From NCBI GenBank assembly GCA_003224635.1, contig QHZK01000063.1, positions 1 through 28,239 on the forward strand: a DNA stretch of 28,239 bases, in the 5' to 3' direction. Every line of letters starts with the position of its first letter. Positions within the stretch are counted from its first letter, which is position 1. The notes below the pieces were generated by a model that saw only the letters and a list, made by a program, of their open reading frames with translations, made no database searches and was not told where the DNA came from. A program made the position numbers and the translations under genes. The stretch comes from Acidobacteriota bacterium. Its GTDB lineage: Bacteria > Acidobacteriota > Terriglobia > UBA7540. Below, in pieces: positions 1-8,176 of the stretch.

Positions 1-227
1 TGGGTCGCCTCGATAATGCGTTGATGAACGGACCGTTCGTAGGCGACGTCGGAAGGGACGACATAGAAAACGGCCAGCGCATGTTCCGCTGCGGGCTGTT
101 CCGAAGAAAGGTTCGAGCTTCGCGGTGGATCAGGCAGTCGCTCGTGCTTGGACCGTTCGTTACGCGCCTCAATACCTTGGGCATGGAAGAAAATCAGGCC
201 CGCCATGAGAAGAGTTAACTCCTTCAT
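1..227 (-). CDS. Secreted hypothetical protein, N-terminal part (runs off left edge)
   Basis: An open frame on the minus strand starts at the ATG at 227-225 and is still open at base 1, so only the first 75 residues are seen. The start has a good ribosome site (GGAGG, 8 bases upstream). Residues 1-21 (MKELTLLMAGLIFFHAQGIEA) look like a short Sec signal peptide. A charged linker follows, then a segment EHALAVFYVVPSDVAYERSV, which looks like the beginning of a secreted domain with a beta strand of the VFYVVPSD type. I recognise no named family and cannot assign a function. It is the last visible gene of the colinear minus-strand run and follows a secreted phosphoesterase after 161 bases. The downstream end and true length are unknown. 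Confidence 0.7.
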   Translation of the reverse strand, partial: MKELTLLMAGLIFFHAQGIEARNERSKHERLPDPPRSSNLSSEQPAAEHALAVFYVVPSDVAYERSVHQRIIEAT

Positions 228-294
228 AGAGCTCGCCTCCGATCTTCGGATTAGTTCCCCTCGCTCGCGCCTGTGGCGGCAATCTACCAGCATC

Positions 295-313
295 CTCCCT
301 GTTGGGTAGGGAG
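295..313. other. Small perfect inverted repeat upstream of the left-edge gene
   Basis: CTCCCT and AGGGAG form 6-bp perfect arms around a 7-base loop. It lies 68 bases upstream of the ATG at 227 in the gap after the phosphoesterase gene. No T-run follows on either strand, so an intrinsic terminator is not supported. It could be an operator or chance. Confidence 0.3.
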
Positions 314-388
314 TCTCGCTTTTCGTTGGACGTTTGGGGATGCCCAATTGCTTCGGGCTGCCTTCGCAAAGCGTTCCCCGGAAACCTC

Positions 389-1585
389 TCACTTTGAAAC
401 CACGTCGACAGAAACGGTAGAGCTGGCTGTTTTGCCAGTGTTATCCGTGGCGGTTACGGTTAGAATGTGCCTGCCCTCGGGGAGATCCTCTAGTACGAAG
501 AGCGGACTGGAGGGGGTCTGGTAGGCTGCCGCTCCGTCGACTTGCAGTTGGAGCAGGGCGACTGGATTGCTGGCGACAGTGATGGCAAACACGGATAGCG
601 GGGAGGAGAGCGTGCTGCCGTCTGAGGGCGAGCAGATGGAAACTGCGAACACGCTGTTGCTTGCGACCGGGCAAGGCCACGTCGAGGTTCCGAAAAACTG
701 GCGCATATCTGAAACAAAAGCCGACGACCCGGGAAAGTGCGTCAGCCCTAAGGCTGAGGCCATGAGTTTCAGCACGCTTTGGTGCTGATATAGAGCCCTT
801 CCCCGGTATCCGAGCTGTTTGATTTTCGGGCTCACCACCACCGCGGCGACATGCCCGCCTCCGTTGGTTACGTCGGCATCCTCGCCTTCATCGAAAACGA
901 TGATCAGCAAGCCGTCCGCCTGGAATAGGGAGCTTTGCACCAGAGGATCGATATTCGTCTGAAGCCAGCCATCAAGATTTCTCAGCTTGTCTGCGTCGGT
1001 GCAGATGGGCGGGCGGGTGGGACAATCATGGCCATCGTTTTGCAGGTTAGGCACGATGAACGAGTACTCTGGCAAGCTGCCAGCCGCCAGATCAATCGCA
1101 AACTGCGAGAAAGGAACCAGATTGGCGCTCTGGGCAGGGTCGTTTCTCACCTCCGAGAAATAGGCGAAAGGATTGTGACGCTTCGCGTAGGGGTATACAT
1201 CGAAACCCGTGTAGCCAATCAAAGGAAGGCTTTCTGCGTAGCACTTCCATGTCTTGCCGGCGCTCACAAGTTCGTGGACGATGTTATCGTCCGTAACCGT
1301 GCCCCCAAAACGGTCGTTAGTGGTAATAACTTCTCCGGTCGTCAGCGCGAAATAGTTGCCAATGGAAGGATGGGCGTTAGCGTAGTAATTCGTCGCCCGA
1401 CCGTACTGGTTCGCCAGATTATTGAAGTAAAGCATGTCCGGGTTTCCGATCACGGCGGAATAACCGTGGTTCTCCTCCACCACGATGAACACGTGCCCGA
1501 ACCGCGGCACCTGGGCAAATGAAGATGTGGCTAGGCCGGCAATGACCACTCCCACTCCGAGCAGAGTCTTACAGATCACAGACAT
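389..1585 (-). CDS. Secreted phosphoesterase (acid phosphatase / phospholipase C-like, PF04185 type) with C-terminal Ig-like domain
   Basis: The predicted product hydrolyses phosphate esters outside the cytoplasm; the exact substrate cannot be read. I chose the ATG at 1585 (MSVICK...) over the upstream ATG at 1609 because AAGGGGGAG sits just before it. Residues 1-25 form a signal peptide ending in SSFAQ. The catalytic fold shows the family hallmarks: VFIVVEENHGY near the N-terminus (metal ligands E/N), an NDGHDCP segment, LLIIVFDEGED and GGGHVAAVVVSP. These match the alkaline-phosphatase-like superfamily branch that includes AcpA and bacterial phospholipase C. Roughly the last 85 residues, from SVFAVSICSPSDG, form an Ig-like beta domain ending VSVDVVSK, probably for adhesion or spacing. 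It sits at the downstream end of the EPS run and may be an accessory gene rather than part of the pathway. Confidence 0.85.
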   Translation of the reverse strand: MSVICKTLLGVGVVIAGLATSSFAQVPRFGHVFIVVEENHGYSAVIGNPDMLYFNNLANQYGRATNYYANAHPSIGNYFALTTGEVITTNDRFGGTVTDDNIVHELVSAGKTWKCYAESLPLIGYTGFDVYPYAKRHNPFAYFSEVRNDPAQSANLVPFSQFAIDLAAGSLPEYSFIVPNLQNDGHDCPTRPPICTDADKLRNLDGWLQTNIDPLVQSSLFQADGLLIIVFDEGEDADVTNGGGHVAAVVVSPKIKQLGYRGRALYQHQSVLKLMASALGLTHFPGSSAFVSDMRQFFGTSTWPCPVASNSVFAVSICSPSDGSTLSSPLSVFAITVASNPVALLQLQVDGAAAYQTPSSPLFVLEDLPEGRHILTVTATDNTGKTASSTVSVDVVSK

Positions 1586-1731
1586 TACGTCTCCCCCTTC
1601 GAACCGCATGGACTCCGCGTCCTCTTAAGCGAGAGACATCGGGTGACCCCAATGTCTATTAGCTTCCGTCGCGTAACGTGGGTCCTTGTGACTTCCCCTG
1701 GCATTGACTTCAGGGCAAATGAGTTTGCCGG

Positions 1732-2853
1732 TCATCTTTTGACCATGGGCTGGCCCGTATAGACGACACGAAACCTTGCCGAGGGAATCTTCTCCACCGT
1801 CTCAAAGAATCCGGGATATAACCTCTCCCATTCTCGGTAATTGTCCTGGGCAGAAGGGGCTAGAAGCTGCAACTGCACTGCCATGGCCCCGCCATTGTCG
1901 CCATCCAACATGCCGTACTCTTGGAGGGCACGGGCGACGATCGTCCCCTCGCGGTTAAGTCCCAAGCGCCTAAAGTCCTTTTCCGTAAGCGAAGGATCGA
2001 GTTGAAGGCGCATCCCCTCGACTGGATACTGCCGGCCCGGGTATTTGCCGTCACTTCGGCAGGCCGGCGGAATGAACATCTGGGCGCCATTATCAGCCTT
2101 TCTATTCTTGGGAAAGCTGAACACGAGAGCGTGGCGAATGGTTCCCGCCTGTAACTCTTCCGGCCGGATAAGTCCCGCGATTTCAGGAAAACCCGAGCCC
2201 CTCCCGCCCCGCGCGGTCCAACGCACACCCTCGTTAGGATTTCCCACACCCGCCTGCCGGAGGTCCCAAATATTAAACGTGGTGCACGCAGGCGTACCGT
2301 CTTCCAGGCGTCTGAATCTGGACAGCTCCCAGGAAAGCATCTTCAAGGGATCGATGATGCACAAGTGTCCGTCCTCTGTCGGTTCAGCCCACATCTCCGG
2401 CGCGACCGGAACTCCCACGTCGCTCCAGCCCTTGCGGTCGCGATCCCAGGTGTCGAAAATTCTATCGCTGCGCACCCGCGCGAGCGGGACCTTGCCGTAA
2501 TCCACCACCCAGACCGGTATCGCGTACAAGCGCGCAAAGCGGATATGCTTTGCCTCCGCCGCGATCAAGGCCATGATCACGTCTGAATCCGGGTGTACCC
2601 GAGCATCGGCGGCGATAGGCGTGTTCCAAGGCGAGTCATCGCTAAATGGGCGCCAATTCCCAGGCAAGCTATGACCGATCACGCCACGCGTCGAGTGACC
2701 AGCGGAAGCCAAGTCATGCTCGCTCGTGGAGGATTGTCTGGGCGCTGGCCGGGCGAACGCATGGCGCGAGTCACCGCACTGTGTGACCGCCGACAGCAGC
2801 CAAAGGCTCCACAAACCACCGAACGGTATCGGCCGCTTCTCAAGCAGGCGCAT
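1732..2853 (-). CDS. Secreted protein of a conserved family of unknown function (SPWNTPI...ARALQEYGM signature)
   Basis: The frame extends to a GTG at 2886. I prefer the internal ATG at 2853 because it gives a natural signal peptide (MRLLEKRPIPFGGLWSLWLL followed by SAVTQCG); neither start has a strong ribosome site. The mature part begins with WRPFSDDSPWNTPI, then IPVWVVDYG, a TEDGHLCIIDP strand, WDLRQAG, GRGSGFPEIAGLIRPEEL, HALVFSFPK and RLQLDPSLTEKDF, and closes with REGTIVARALQEYGMLDGDNGG. I recognise this order of motifs as a widespread bacterial secreted family that to my knowledge has no assigned function. The conserved W, D, H and N residues would fit an enzyme or a carbohydrate-binding protein, but that is inference. 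It lies between the amidotransferase and the phosphoesterase, and its position in the EPS run suggests polymer processing or modification. Confidence 0.75.
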   Translation of the reverse strand: MRLLEKRPIPFGGLWSLWLLSAVTQCGDSRHAFARPAPRQSSTSEHDLASAGHSTRGVIGHSLPGNWRPFSDDSPWNTPIAADARVHPDSDVIMALIAAEAKHIRFARLYAIPVWVVDYGKVPLARVRSDRIFDTWDRDRKGWSDVGVPVAPEMWAEPTEDGHLCIIDPLKMLSWELSRFRRLEDGTPACTTFNIWDLRQAGVGNPNEGVRWTARGGRGSGFPEIAGLIRPEELQAGTIRHALVFSFPKNRKADNGAQMFIPPACRSDGKYPGRQYPVEGMRLQLDPSLTEKDFRRLGLNREGTIVARALQEYGMLDGDNGGAMAVQLQLLAPSAQDNYREWERLYPGFFETVEKIPSARFRVVYTGQPMVKR

Positions 2854-2949
2854 GCGGGAATCATCCTGATCGACGGGGAATGTCACGCGTACCCAAAGGG
2901 CCTAATCTCCAAGCTCTTTATATCCTCGTGCGACGCGGGCCGAGGCATT

Positions 2950-4926
2950 CTAGTCCATCCGCAGGTATGCATCGGCTTCCGCGAAGCTCTCACGATCCTC
3001 GCGCGACACGCGCCGAGGCATGGGCAACGACCGGTCGATGTAAGCGCGGTGCCACAGTTCAAACATTGCCAGGAGCCACAACTGTTTACTCCGAGTCTCC
3101 CGACCGCTGCGATGCTCGTTCCACAACCGCTCAATAAGAGGCATGTTGAAATACCCGCGTCGCCGGGCGCGGTCGTCCAGCAGGACCTCGCCCAGGAAGC
3201 GGCTCAGCGTTGCTCTGAACCATGGGTCGAGCGGCACCGCGAAACCATGCTTCGGATTGTTAAGGATCGGCGCTGGTAACAAATCGCGGAGTACGTACCC
3301 GAACAGTCTCTTCAAACTGCGGCCTCGCGGACGTAGATCGAGTTTAACTTTCTGATCGGCCGGCAGTTGCAAGGCAAACTCGACCACCGCCCGATCTAGA
3401 AACGGAACCCGCGCCTCAAGACCGACGGCCATGCTGGCCTTGTCCACCTTTTCGAGATAGCAGTCCGCGAGCCAACTGCGAACGTCCGCGAAAAGCACGC
3501 CGTTGAGGCCGTCCGTGCCATCCGGGATTCGGTAGCGGCGGAAAGAATCGTATACGTCGTGCCCGTTGGGGTGGTCGGAGGTTTGCGTCTTAAAGAGCTC
3601 ATAGCGAAGGTCGTCAGTAAAGACCATCTGCCAGTTGCCCTGCCGCTGGACCGGATCGGAGATATCGAGCGTGCGAACGAGCTGCTTCAGCCGATAGGAG
3701 CGCGGCAATTGTTTGACGAGGTGCGGGATCACTTTCGAGCGCAACACCGTCGGCAGGGTGCGAAACGCACCGCTGTAACGCTCTGCCATGTAGCGCCGAT
3801 AACCGCCGAAAAGTTCGTCCGCGCCCTCACCGGACAAGCACACCTTCACCGTCTGCCGCGCGAGACGCGAAACGAAATAGGTGGGAAACGCAGCAGGATC
3901 GCCGAAGGGTTCGTCGTAGTAGTAGACCAACTTCTCGAGCGAGTCGCGCAGGTCCTTTTCGTCAAGCATCAGCTCGTGGTGGTCGGTGCCGAAGTGGTTG
4001 GCAACCATTCGAGCCTTGTCCAGCTCATTGTATTTGCTGTGGCTTTTGAAGCCTACCGAGAACGTCTTGACCCTGGCGCCGGCTTGCGCCATCAAAGCAA
4101 CCAAAGCGCTCGAATCCAGACCCCCAGAGAGAAAAACCCCGACTGGCACGTCGCTGACCAAGTGCGCATGGACGGAGCGAGTCAGAAGCTGCCTCAGTTC
4201 GCTGGCCTTTTCTTCCCATCGGGCGGAAGCGCCATTGCGGTCCGGGCCTGGTCGCGGGTTCCAATAGGGCTGCACCGTGACTCTTCCGTCGCGGACCAAA
4301 ATCCAATGGCCTGGGCGAAGCTTCTGAATTCGGCGGTAGATCGTCAGGGGAGCGGTTGAATGACCGTGCGCAAAGAAGTTGTGCAGGCCGAGAAAATCGA
4401 CGTCCTTTGGGACTCCCGGAGCGGCGAGAATGGCCTTGATCTCGCTCGCGAAAAGGAACCTTTCGCTGTCCTGGTAGTAGTAGAGCGGCTTAATTCCAAG
4501 CGGATCTCGCGCCAGGAACAGTGTTCTTGTTTCCTTGTCCCAGATCGCAAAGGCAAACATCCCTTCCAGCCGCAAGAGGCATCCCTCGCCCAGCTTCTGG
4601 AAGAGCGCCACTACGACCTCGGTATCGGTGTGCGAGCGGAAAGGGTAGCCGGCAGCCTCTAGGTCTCTTCGCAGTTGTTGGTAATTGTAGACTTCACCGT
4701 TGTAGGTAATCCAAAATCTTCGATCGGCCGAGGACATCGGCTGATGACCGGCGGCTGAGAGGTCGAGGATTGACAGACGCAGGTGCGCCAGCCCAAGATT
4801 TCCATCCAGGTAAACCCCTTGATCATCGGGCCCCCGGTGCGCCAGCCGCTCGGCCATGATTTCCAAGTCTTCTCGAACGACTGGTCTGTGAGAGTTGAAG
4901 TTAAGCTGTCCGGCTATTCCGCACAT
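2950..4926 (-). CDS. asnB: Asparagine synthase-type glutamine-dependent amidotransferase (658 aa)
   Basis: The start is fixed at the ATG giving MCGIAG, because Cys2 must become the N-terminal nucleophile of the class II glutaminase domain. That domain (about residues 2-200) keeps LRLSILDL around Arg50, NGEVYNY at 76-82 and the GIKPLYY stretch. The synthetase domain carries the PP-loop SGGLDSS at 267-273, followed by FSVGF, DEPFGDPAAFPTY and CLSGEGADELFGGYRRY, so both half-reactions look intact. Length is normal for the family. In EPS and O-antigen clusters such proteins usually do not make free asparagine but amidate a carboxylated sugar; with a UDP-glucose dehydrogenase in this locus, a glucuronamide or related residue is a reasonable inference. 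Ordinary asparagine synthesis remains the alternative. The gene is 103 bases after the GT4 stop. Confidence 0.92.
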   Translation of the reverse strand: MCGIAGQLNFNSHRPVVREDLEIMAERLAHRGPDDQGVYLDGNLGLAHLRLSILDLSAAGHQPMSSADRRFWITYNGEVYNYQQLRRDLEAAGYPFRSHTDTEVVVALFQKLGEGCLLRLEGMFAFAIWDKETRTLFLARDPLGIKPLYYYQDSERFLFASEIKAILAAPGVPKDVDFLGLHNFFAHGHSTAPLTIYRRIQKLRPGHWILVRDGRVTVQPYWNPRPGPDRNGASARWEEKASELRQLLTRSVHAHLVSDVPVGVFLSGGLDSSALVALMAQAGARVKTFSVGFKSHSKYNELDKARMVANHFGTDHHELMLDEKDLRDSLEKLVYYYDEPFGDPAAFPTYFVSRLARQTVKVCLSGEGADELFGGYRRYMAERYSGAFRTLPTVLRSKVIPHLVKQLPRSYRLKQLVRTLDISDPVQRQGNWQMVFTDDLRYELFKTQTSDHPNGHDVYDSFRRYRIPDGTDGLNGVLFADVRSWLADCYLEKVDKASMAVGLEARVPFLDRAVVEFALQLPADQKVKLDLRPRGRSLKRLFGYVLRDLLPAPILNNPKHGFAVPLDPWFRATLSRFLGEVLLDDRARRRGYFNMPLIERLWNEHRSGRETRSKQLWLLAMFELWHRAYIDRSLPMPRRVSREDRESFAEADAYLRMD

Positions 4927-5029
4927 TTCGAACCTCGCTTGAATCGGGATATCCCTGCGCCAGCCCGGGGGCGGCGCGGGTTTCGAGCCAGCACTCTCCC
5001 ACTGCGATGCGCTGCAGAGGACAAAAACG

Positions 5030-6352
5030 CTATCCGAGACTGCTCGCTACTTCACGGGCGGCCTCGGCTTGTAGGGAAGCCTCAGGATTAGGCTCCTTCT
5101 CTCCGAGCAATAGGTCCCGCAGCGCAACGGCGTTAGTCTTCAGGTTGAACTTCGCCTGCACCTTTTCCCTTCCTGCGGCGCCCATAAGGTAACGTCGTTC
5201 CGCGTCCGCTTCTTTCAGGGTTTGCAAGGCATCAGCCAGCGCCGACGGATCGCCTGGGGGAACCAGCAAGCCCGTGCGTCCGGCGTCGACCAGCTCGGGA
5301 ATACCCGAGATGGCGCTTGCCACAACGGGCACGCCGCTCGCCATCGCTTCCATGAGGACGATGGGAATGCCTTCTCGGTCGCCTCGCTCCGTAAACACGC
5401 TGGCGAGCACGACCACGTCCGCGGCCCGGTACATCTTAGCCACCTCCGGCCGCGAGAGCATTCCGTGCATCACGACGCTGCCCCCGAGGTTTGCCGCCTC
5501 GATCTGGCCTTTGACTTGGAGGCGCAACGGGCCGTCCCCGACCAGGTGGCACACAAAGTCAACGCCCCGGGCGCGCAGCAGTCTGCAGGCTTCGAGAAGG
5601 TGCTTGTGGCCCTTGACCGCTTCAAACGACGCTACACAAAGGATCTGGAAGGGCTGTTCGTCCCGGGGTCTGCAACGGCGCGAGAAGATGTCGACGTCGA
5701 CTCCACAATGGATGACGTGAATTTTTTCCCGCACCCGGTCCCCGCATTCTTGAATCATGAGCTCTTTGTTGTAGGCGGAGATGGTCACCGCGAACGCTGC
5801 GGCTTCGACCTTCTTCTTGAGCATCCGCCGGTCAACGTGCAGGTCCGAGCCGTGGGCCGTGAAACTGAAGGGCACGCCGGTGAGCCGATGAATGATCAGG
5901 GCCGCCACCGCCGGATGGTTCACAAAGTGCGCGTGAATGTGCCTGACCTGGCGACTCTCGACTTCGTAAGCGAAGCGGACCGCCTTCATGAAGATGCCGA
6001 TGGCGCCAACAAGGAAGTTGAGGCTTCCGCAGGTCTCGCGCACCACCTCGGCCCAAAGGCTGAAATAGGCAAGCGGCCGGCGGCGAATAAAGTGCCCTTG
6101 GGCGCGCAGGATGGACCAGGAGACAAAGGGAAGAAAGTGGGCGCGCCTGACGAGCCTGTCGGCCTCAGGGTGAGTGACGGGTTGACGCTCGCGCAAGAGC
6201 GGGAAGATCTCGACCGGGACGCCCAGCTCCTCCAAAGCGAGAATTTCGTACAGGATGAAGGTCTCCGTCAGTTTCGGAAAGCGCGACATGATATAGGCTA
6301 ATTTCGGCGGGCTCGTTGCCGGCGAGGTCAGCGTTGTCAGGACAGAAGCCAT
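5030..6352 (-). CDS. Glycosyltransferase family 4, GT-B fold
   Basis: The product adds a sugar from a nucleotide-sugar donor to the growing lipid-linked repeat unit on the cytoplasmic face. The frame opens with a TTG at 6373, but the ATG at 6352 (MASVLTT) has GGAG five bases upstream and is preferred, giving 440 residues. The N-terminal acceptor half contains KLAYIMSRFPKLTETFI, HIHAHFVNH and FTAHGSDLH, typical of the WcaL/AmsK-like EPS branch. The C-terminal donor half has the beginning of its Rossmann fold at QILCVASFEAVKGH, then HLVGDGPL and the EX7E motif at about residues 327 and 335 (REGIPIVLMEAMASG). The last 20 or so residues are a polar tail. It begins 36 bases after the stop of the deacetylase gene. 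Sugar specificity cannot be read from the sequence. Confidence 0.93.
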   Translation of the reverse strand: MASVLTTLTSPATSPPKLAYIMSRFPKLTETFILYEILALEELGVPVEIFPLLRERQPVTHPEADRLVRRAHFLPFVSWSILRAQGHFIRRRPLAYFSLWAEVVRETCGSLNFLVGAIGIFMKAVRFAYEVESRQVRHIHAHFVNHPAVAALIIHRLTGVPFSFTAHGSDLHVDRRMLKKKVEAAAFAVTISAYNKELMIQECGDRVREKIHVIHCGVDVDIFSRRCRPRDEQPFQILCVASFEAVKGHKHLLEACRLLRARGVDFVCHLVGDGPLRLQVKGQIEAANLGGSVVMHGMLSRPEVAKMYRAADVVVLASVFTERGDREGIPIVLMEAMASGVPVVASAISGIPELVDAGRTGLLVPPGDPSALADALQTLKEADAERRYLMGAAGREKVQAKFNLKTNAVALRDLLLGEKEPNPEASLQAEAAREVASSLG

Positions 6353-6387
6353 GTGTCTCCAGTCGACCTTCAAAGAGTCTCGTCAGC

Positions 6388-7332
6388 TTACGACGATCGT
6401 TGCTTTCGGTGGCGCCAGAGGTCCAAGTAGGTAAAGGCGCGGCGCAGGCGGAGGCGGAAGATGGGCAGTGACGTTCGAAGGGTGATGTTCGTCCGCCGAA
6501 GCTGTAAGAGCTCCGCAGGGGGGCCCAATCTGTTCTCGCCATCCTGGCCGCCGAAGGCCAGGAGAACTCCTTCCTCTTTCAGAATGGCGCGCACCATTTC
6601 GTCGTGGCTGCCGTTTGGATAGGAGAGAACAGGCAGCGTGTTGCCGACCTCCCGCTCCAAGTCTTGCAGGCAGCCCTTAACTTCCTCCCGAACCTGGTGC
6701 AGGGGGAGCCGAGGCAACAGGGGGTGTGTACGCGTGTGGCCCCCCAGGGTCACTCCTTGTTGCGCAAGCTGCCGGAGTTCGTGCCAACCCAGAACCCTTG
6801 CCCTGGGCACTGTTTTCGGGGCAAGGCTGGCGCATGTTCGATCGATCAGGGCCATCGCTTCAGCGTGGGGAATGGTCTTAACGTAGTCTTGCAGCATCCG
6901 CACTGCGCGGCGGCGCTGGTCCCAGGTGCCAAGTGGAAGCGAACCCAGTGGCGTTTCGCCGAGCTGGATTTGCGACGTGCAAGTGACGGCCTGATGGAGC
7001 CTGTCCCACCAGAAGCAGTGTTCGGGCTGGTCCGGATAGGCAGTCGGGACGAAAAGCGTCGCTGGCAGCCGATATTGGCGCAGGATCGGCCAAGCGATTT
7101 CACCAAAGTCTCGGTAAGCGTCATCAAAGGTCAAAAGCACGGCTCGTTTGGGAAGACGAGTCCCCTTTTGAGCTGCGTTGAGCGCCTCCTCCATGGACAC
7201 AACGTGGTAACGGTTCGCCAGGTGCTCCATCTGCCGGGCGAACACCGATGGCGTCGCGCTAATGAGGCTGGGATCCAAGGACGGCGTATCCCCTGGGAGA
7301 CCAACCCGGTGGTAGGTCAGAACCCGTAGCAT
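6388..7332 (-). CDS. Polysaccharide deacetylase (NodB homology, CE4)
   Basis: Enzymes of this family remove N- or O-acetyl groups from polysaccharides using a divalent metal. Start: ATG at 7332 with AGGGG seven bases upstream. The 314-residue product begins MLRVLTYHRV, the usual opening of the EPS-cluster subfamily. The first catalytic motif TFDDAY is at 68-73 (catalytic base Asp and metal Asp) and the metal-binding H-x-x-x-H (HTRTHP) at 199-204. A later SYPNGSHDE segment corresponds to the conserved [S/R]YP[N/Y]G element. I see no signal peptide, so it may act on the lipid-linked unit or be cytoplasmic, as for several EPS-cluster deacetylases. The C-terminal 25 residues are strongly basic (RLRLRRAF, LWRHRKQRSS). 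It lies between the P-loop kinase and GT4 with short gaps on both sides. Confidence 0.92.
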   Translation of the reverse strand: MLRVLTYHRVGLPGDTPSLDPSLISATPSVFARQMEHLANRYHVVSMEEALNAAQKGTRLPKRAVLLTFDDAYRDFGEIAWPILRQYRLPATLFVPTAYPDQPEHCFWWDRLHQAVTCTSQIQLGETPLGSLPLGTWDQRRRAVRMLQDYVKTIPHAEAMALIDRTCASLAPKTVPRARVLGWHELRQLAQQGVTLGGHTRTHPLLPRLPLHQVREEVKGCLQDLEREVGNTLPVLSYPNGSHDEMVRAILKEEGVLLAFGGQDGENRLGPPAELLQLRRTNITLRTSLPIFRLRLRRAFTYLDLWRHRKQRSS

Positions 7333-7406
7333 TTTACACCCCTATTTCCAATCGCCCCCGGATGCTCCTGGGATAGGCCGAGGACCCGTCCAGGCGCTGC
7401 GCGCAA

Positions 7407-8126
7407 TCAATCAGCTCCCCTGGGGATTCCGGGAGTCCCGTAACCTTTGTCCACCAATCGCGCCACGTGGCTTGCCGCCTCGTTGTAGACGGCCTCAAGC
7501 GGCTGGGTGGCGTCAATCTGAACGAAGTTGGCCGTCTCTTTTCCGAGGCGGATATAGGACTTCCGGCGGCAACTCAGATCCTCGACCGTGGACTCGTGTT
7601 TGCGCGCATAGAGCACTTCGGCCGGCGCATCCAGATAGATCACGAGATCGGGCCGTGGATAGAAGTAGGTCAAAAGCCAGCGGTGCGTTCGCTCGCTCAG
7701 GGGAGCACGACCCCCATCGGTGTCGAGAGAGAAGTCGAACAGAAAGTGCCGGTCGTAAAGGACAGCATACCCGCGGACCTGGTAGCTCCAAGACAACAGT
7801 TGACGATACCACTCCTCCGCGAATCGGTTGGCCAGACGCGCGCTGGCCCACAGCTTGCCCTTGCGATTTTCCCGCCCCTGCGAAAACTCCTCCCGAGCCT
7901 GGCCGGCGCCTCGATTCCCGGCCAGCAGTCGCTTCACGTATTCGACCATGCGGGACGTGGGCAGCGCCACGTTGCTCGATGCGATGTTGATGCCCATGTA
8001 CAGACACTTGAGCCGGGGCGCGAAGCTCTGCGCAAGCATCCGAGTAACGGTCGTCTTGCCGGCGCCATCCGGTCCGATCAATGCAATCGAAGCCAAGCTG
8101 AACACCCCCCAGGCCGCTCTACCCAA
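7407..8126 (-). CDS. Thymidylate kinase-like P-loop nucleoside/sugar kinase
   Basis: The protein has a Walker A motif GPDGAGKTT at residues 18-26, a DRHFLFDFSLD segment equivalent to the DRY/DRF substrate region of thymidylate kinases, and a strand LVIYLDAPAEVLYARK that is the usual base-binding part of dTMP kinases. It ends with a QIDATQPLEAV helix. At up to 239 residues it is somewhat longer than housekeeping Tmk (about 210). The start is uncertain: the frame opens with TTG at 8126, a GTG lies at 8105 and a TTG at 8096, and no clear ribosome site decides between them. Thymidylate kinase-like genes are common inside EPS clusters, where they may phosphorylate a nucleotide or sugar precursor, but the real substrate is not established. 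The next gene, a deacetylase, starts 75 bases further on. Confidence 0.8.
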   Translation of the reverse strand: MGRAAWGVFSLASIALIGPDGAGKTTVTRMLAQSFAPRLKCLYMGINIASSNVALPTSRMVEYVKRLLAGNRGAGQAREEFSQGRENRKGKLWASARLANRFAEEWYRQLLSWSYQVRGYAVLYDRHFLFDFSLDTDGGRAPLSERTHRWLLTYFYPRPDLVIYLDAPAEVLYARKHESTVEDLSCRRKSYIRLGKETANFVQIDATQPLEAVYNEAASHVARLVDKGYGTPGIPRGAD

Positions 8127-8176
8127 CGCAGCAGGCCGATGAAATAGTCATGCTTAATGCAGAGTCTCTCGCTGGT

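Noticed and set aside
5222..6301. Plus-strand 359-codon frame opposite the GT4 gene
   Set aside because: It is fully antisense to a glycosyltransferase with complete family motifs, and its product is His/Arg/Asp-rich without recognisable domains.
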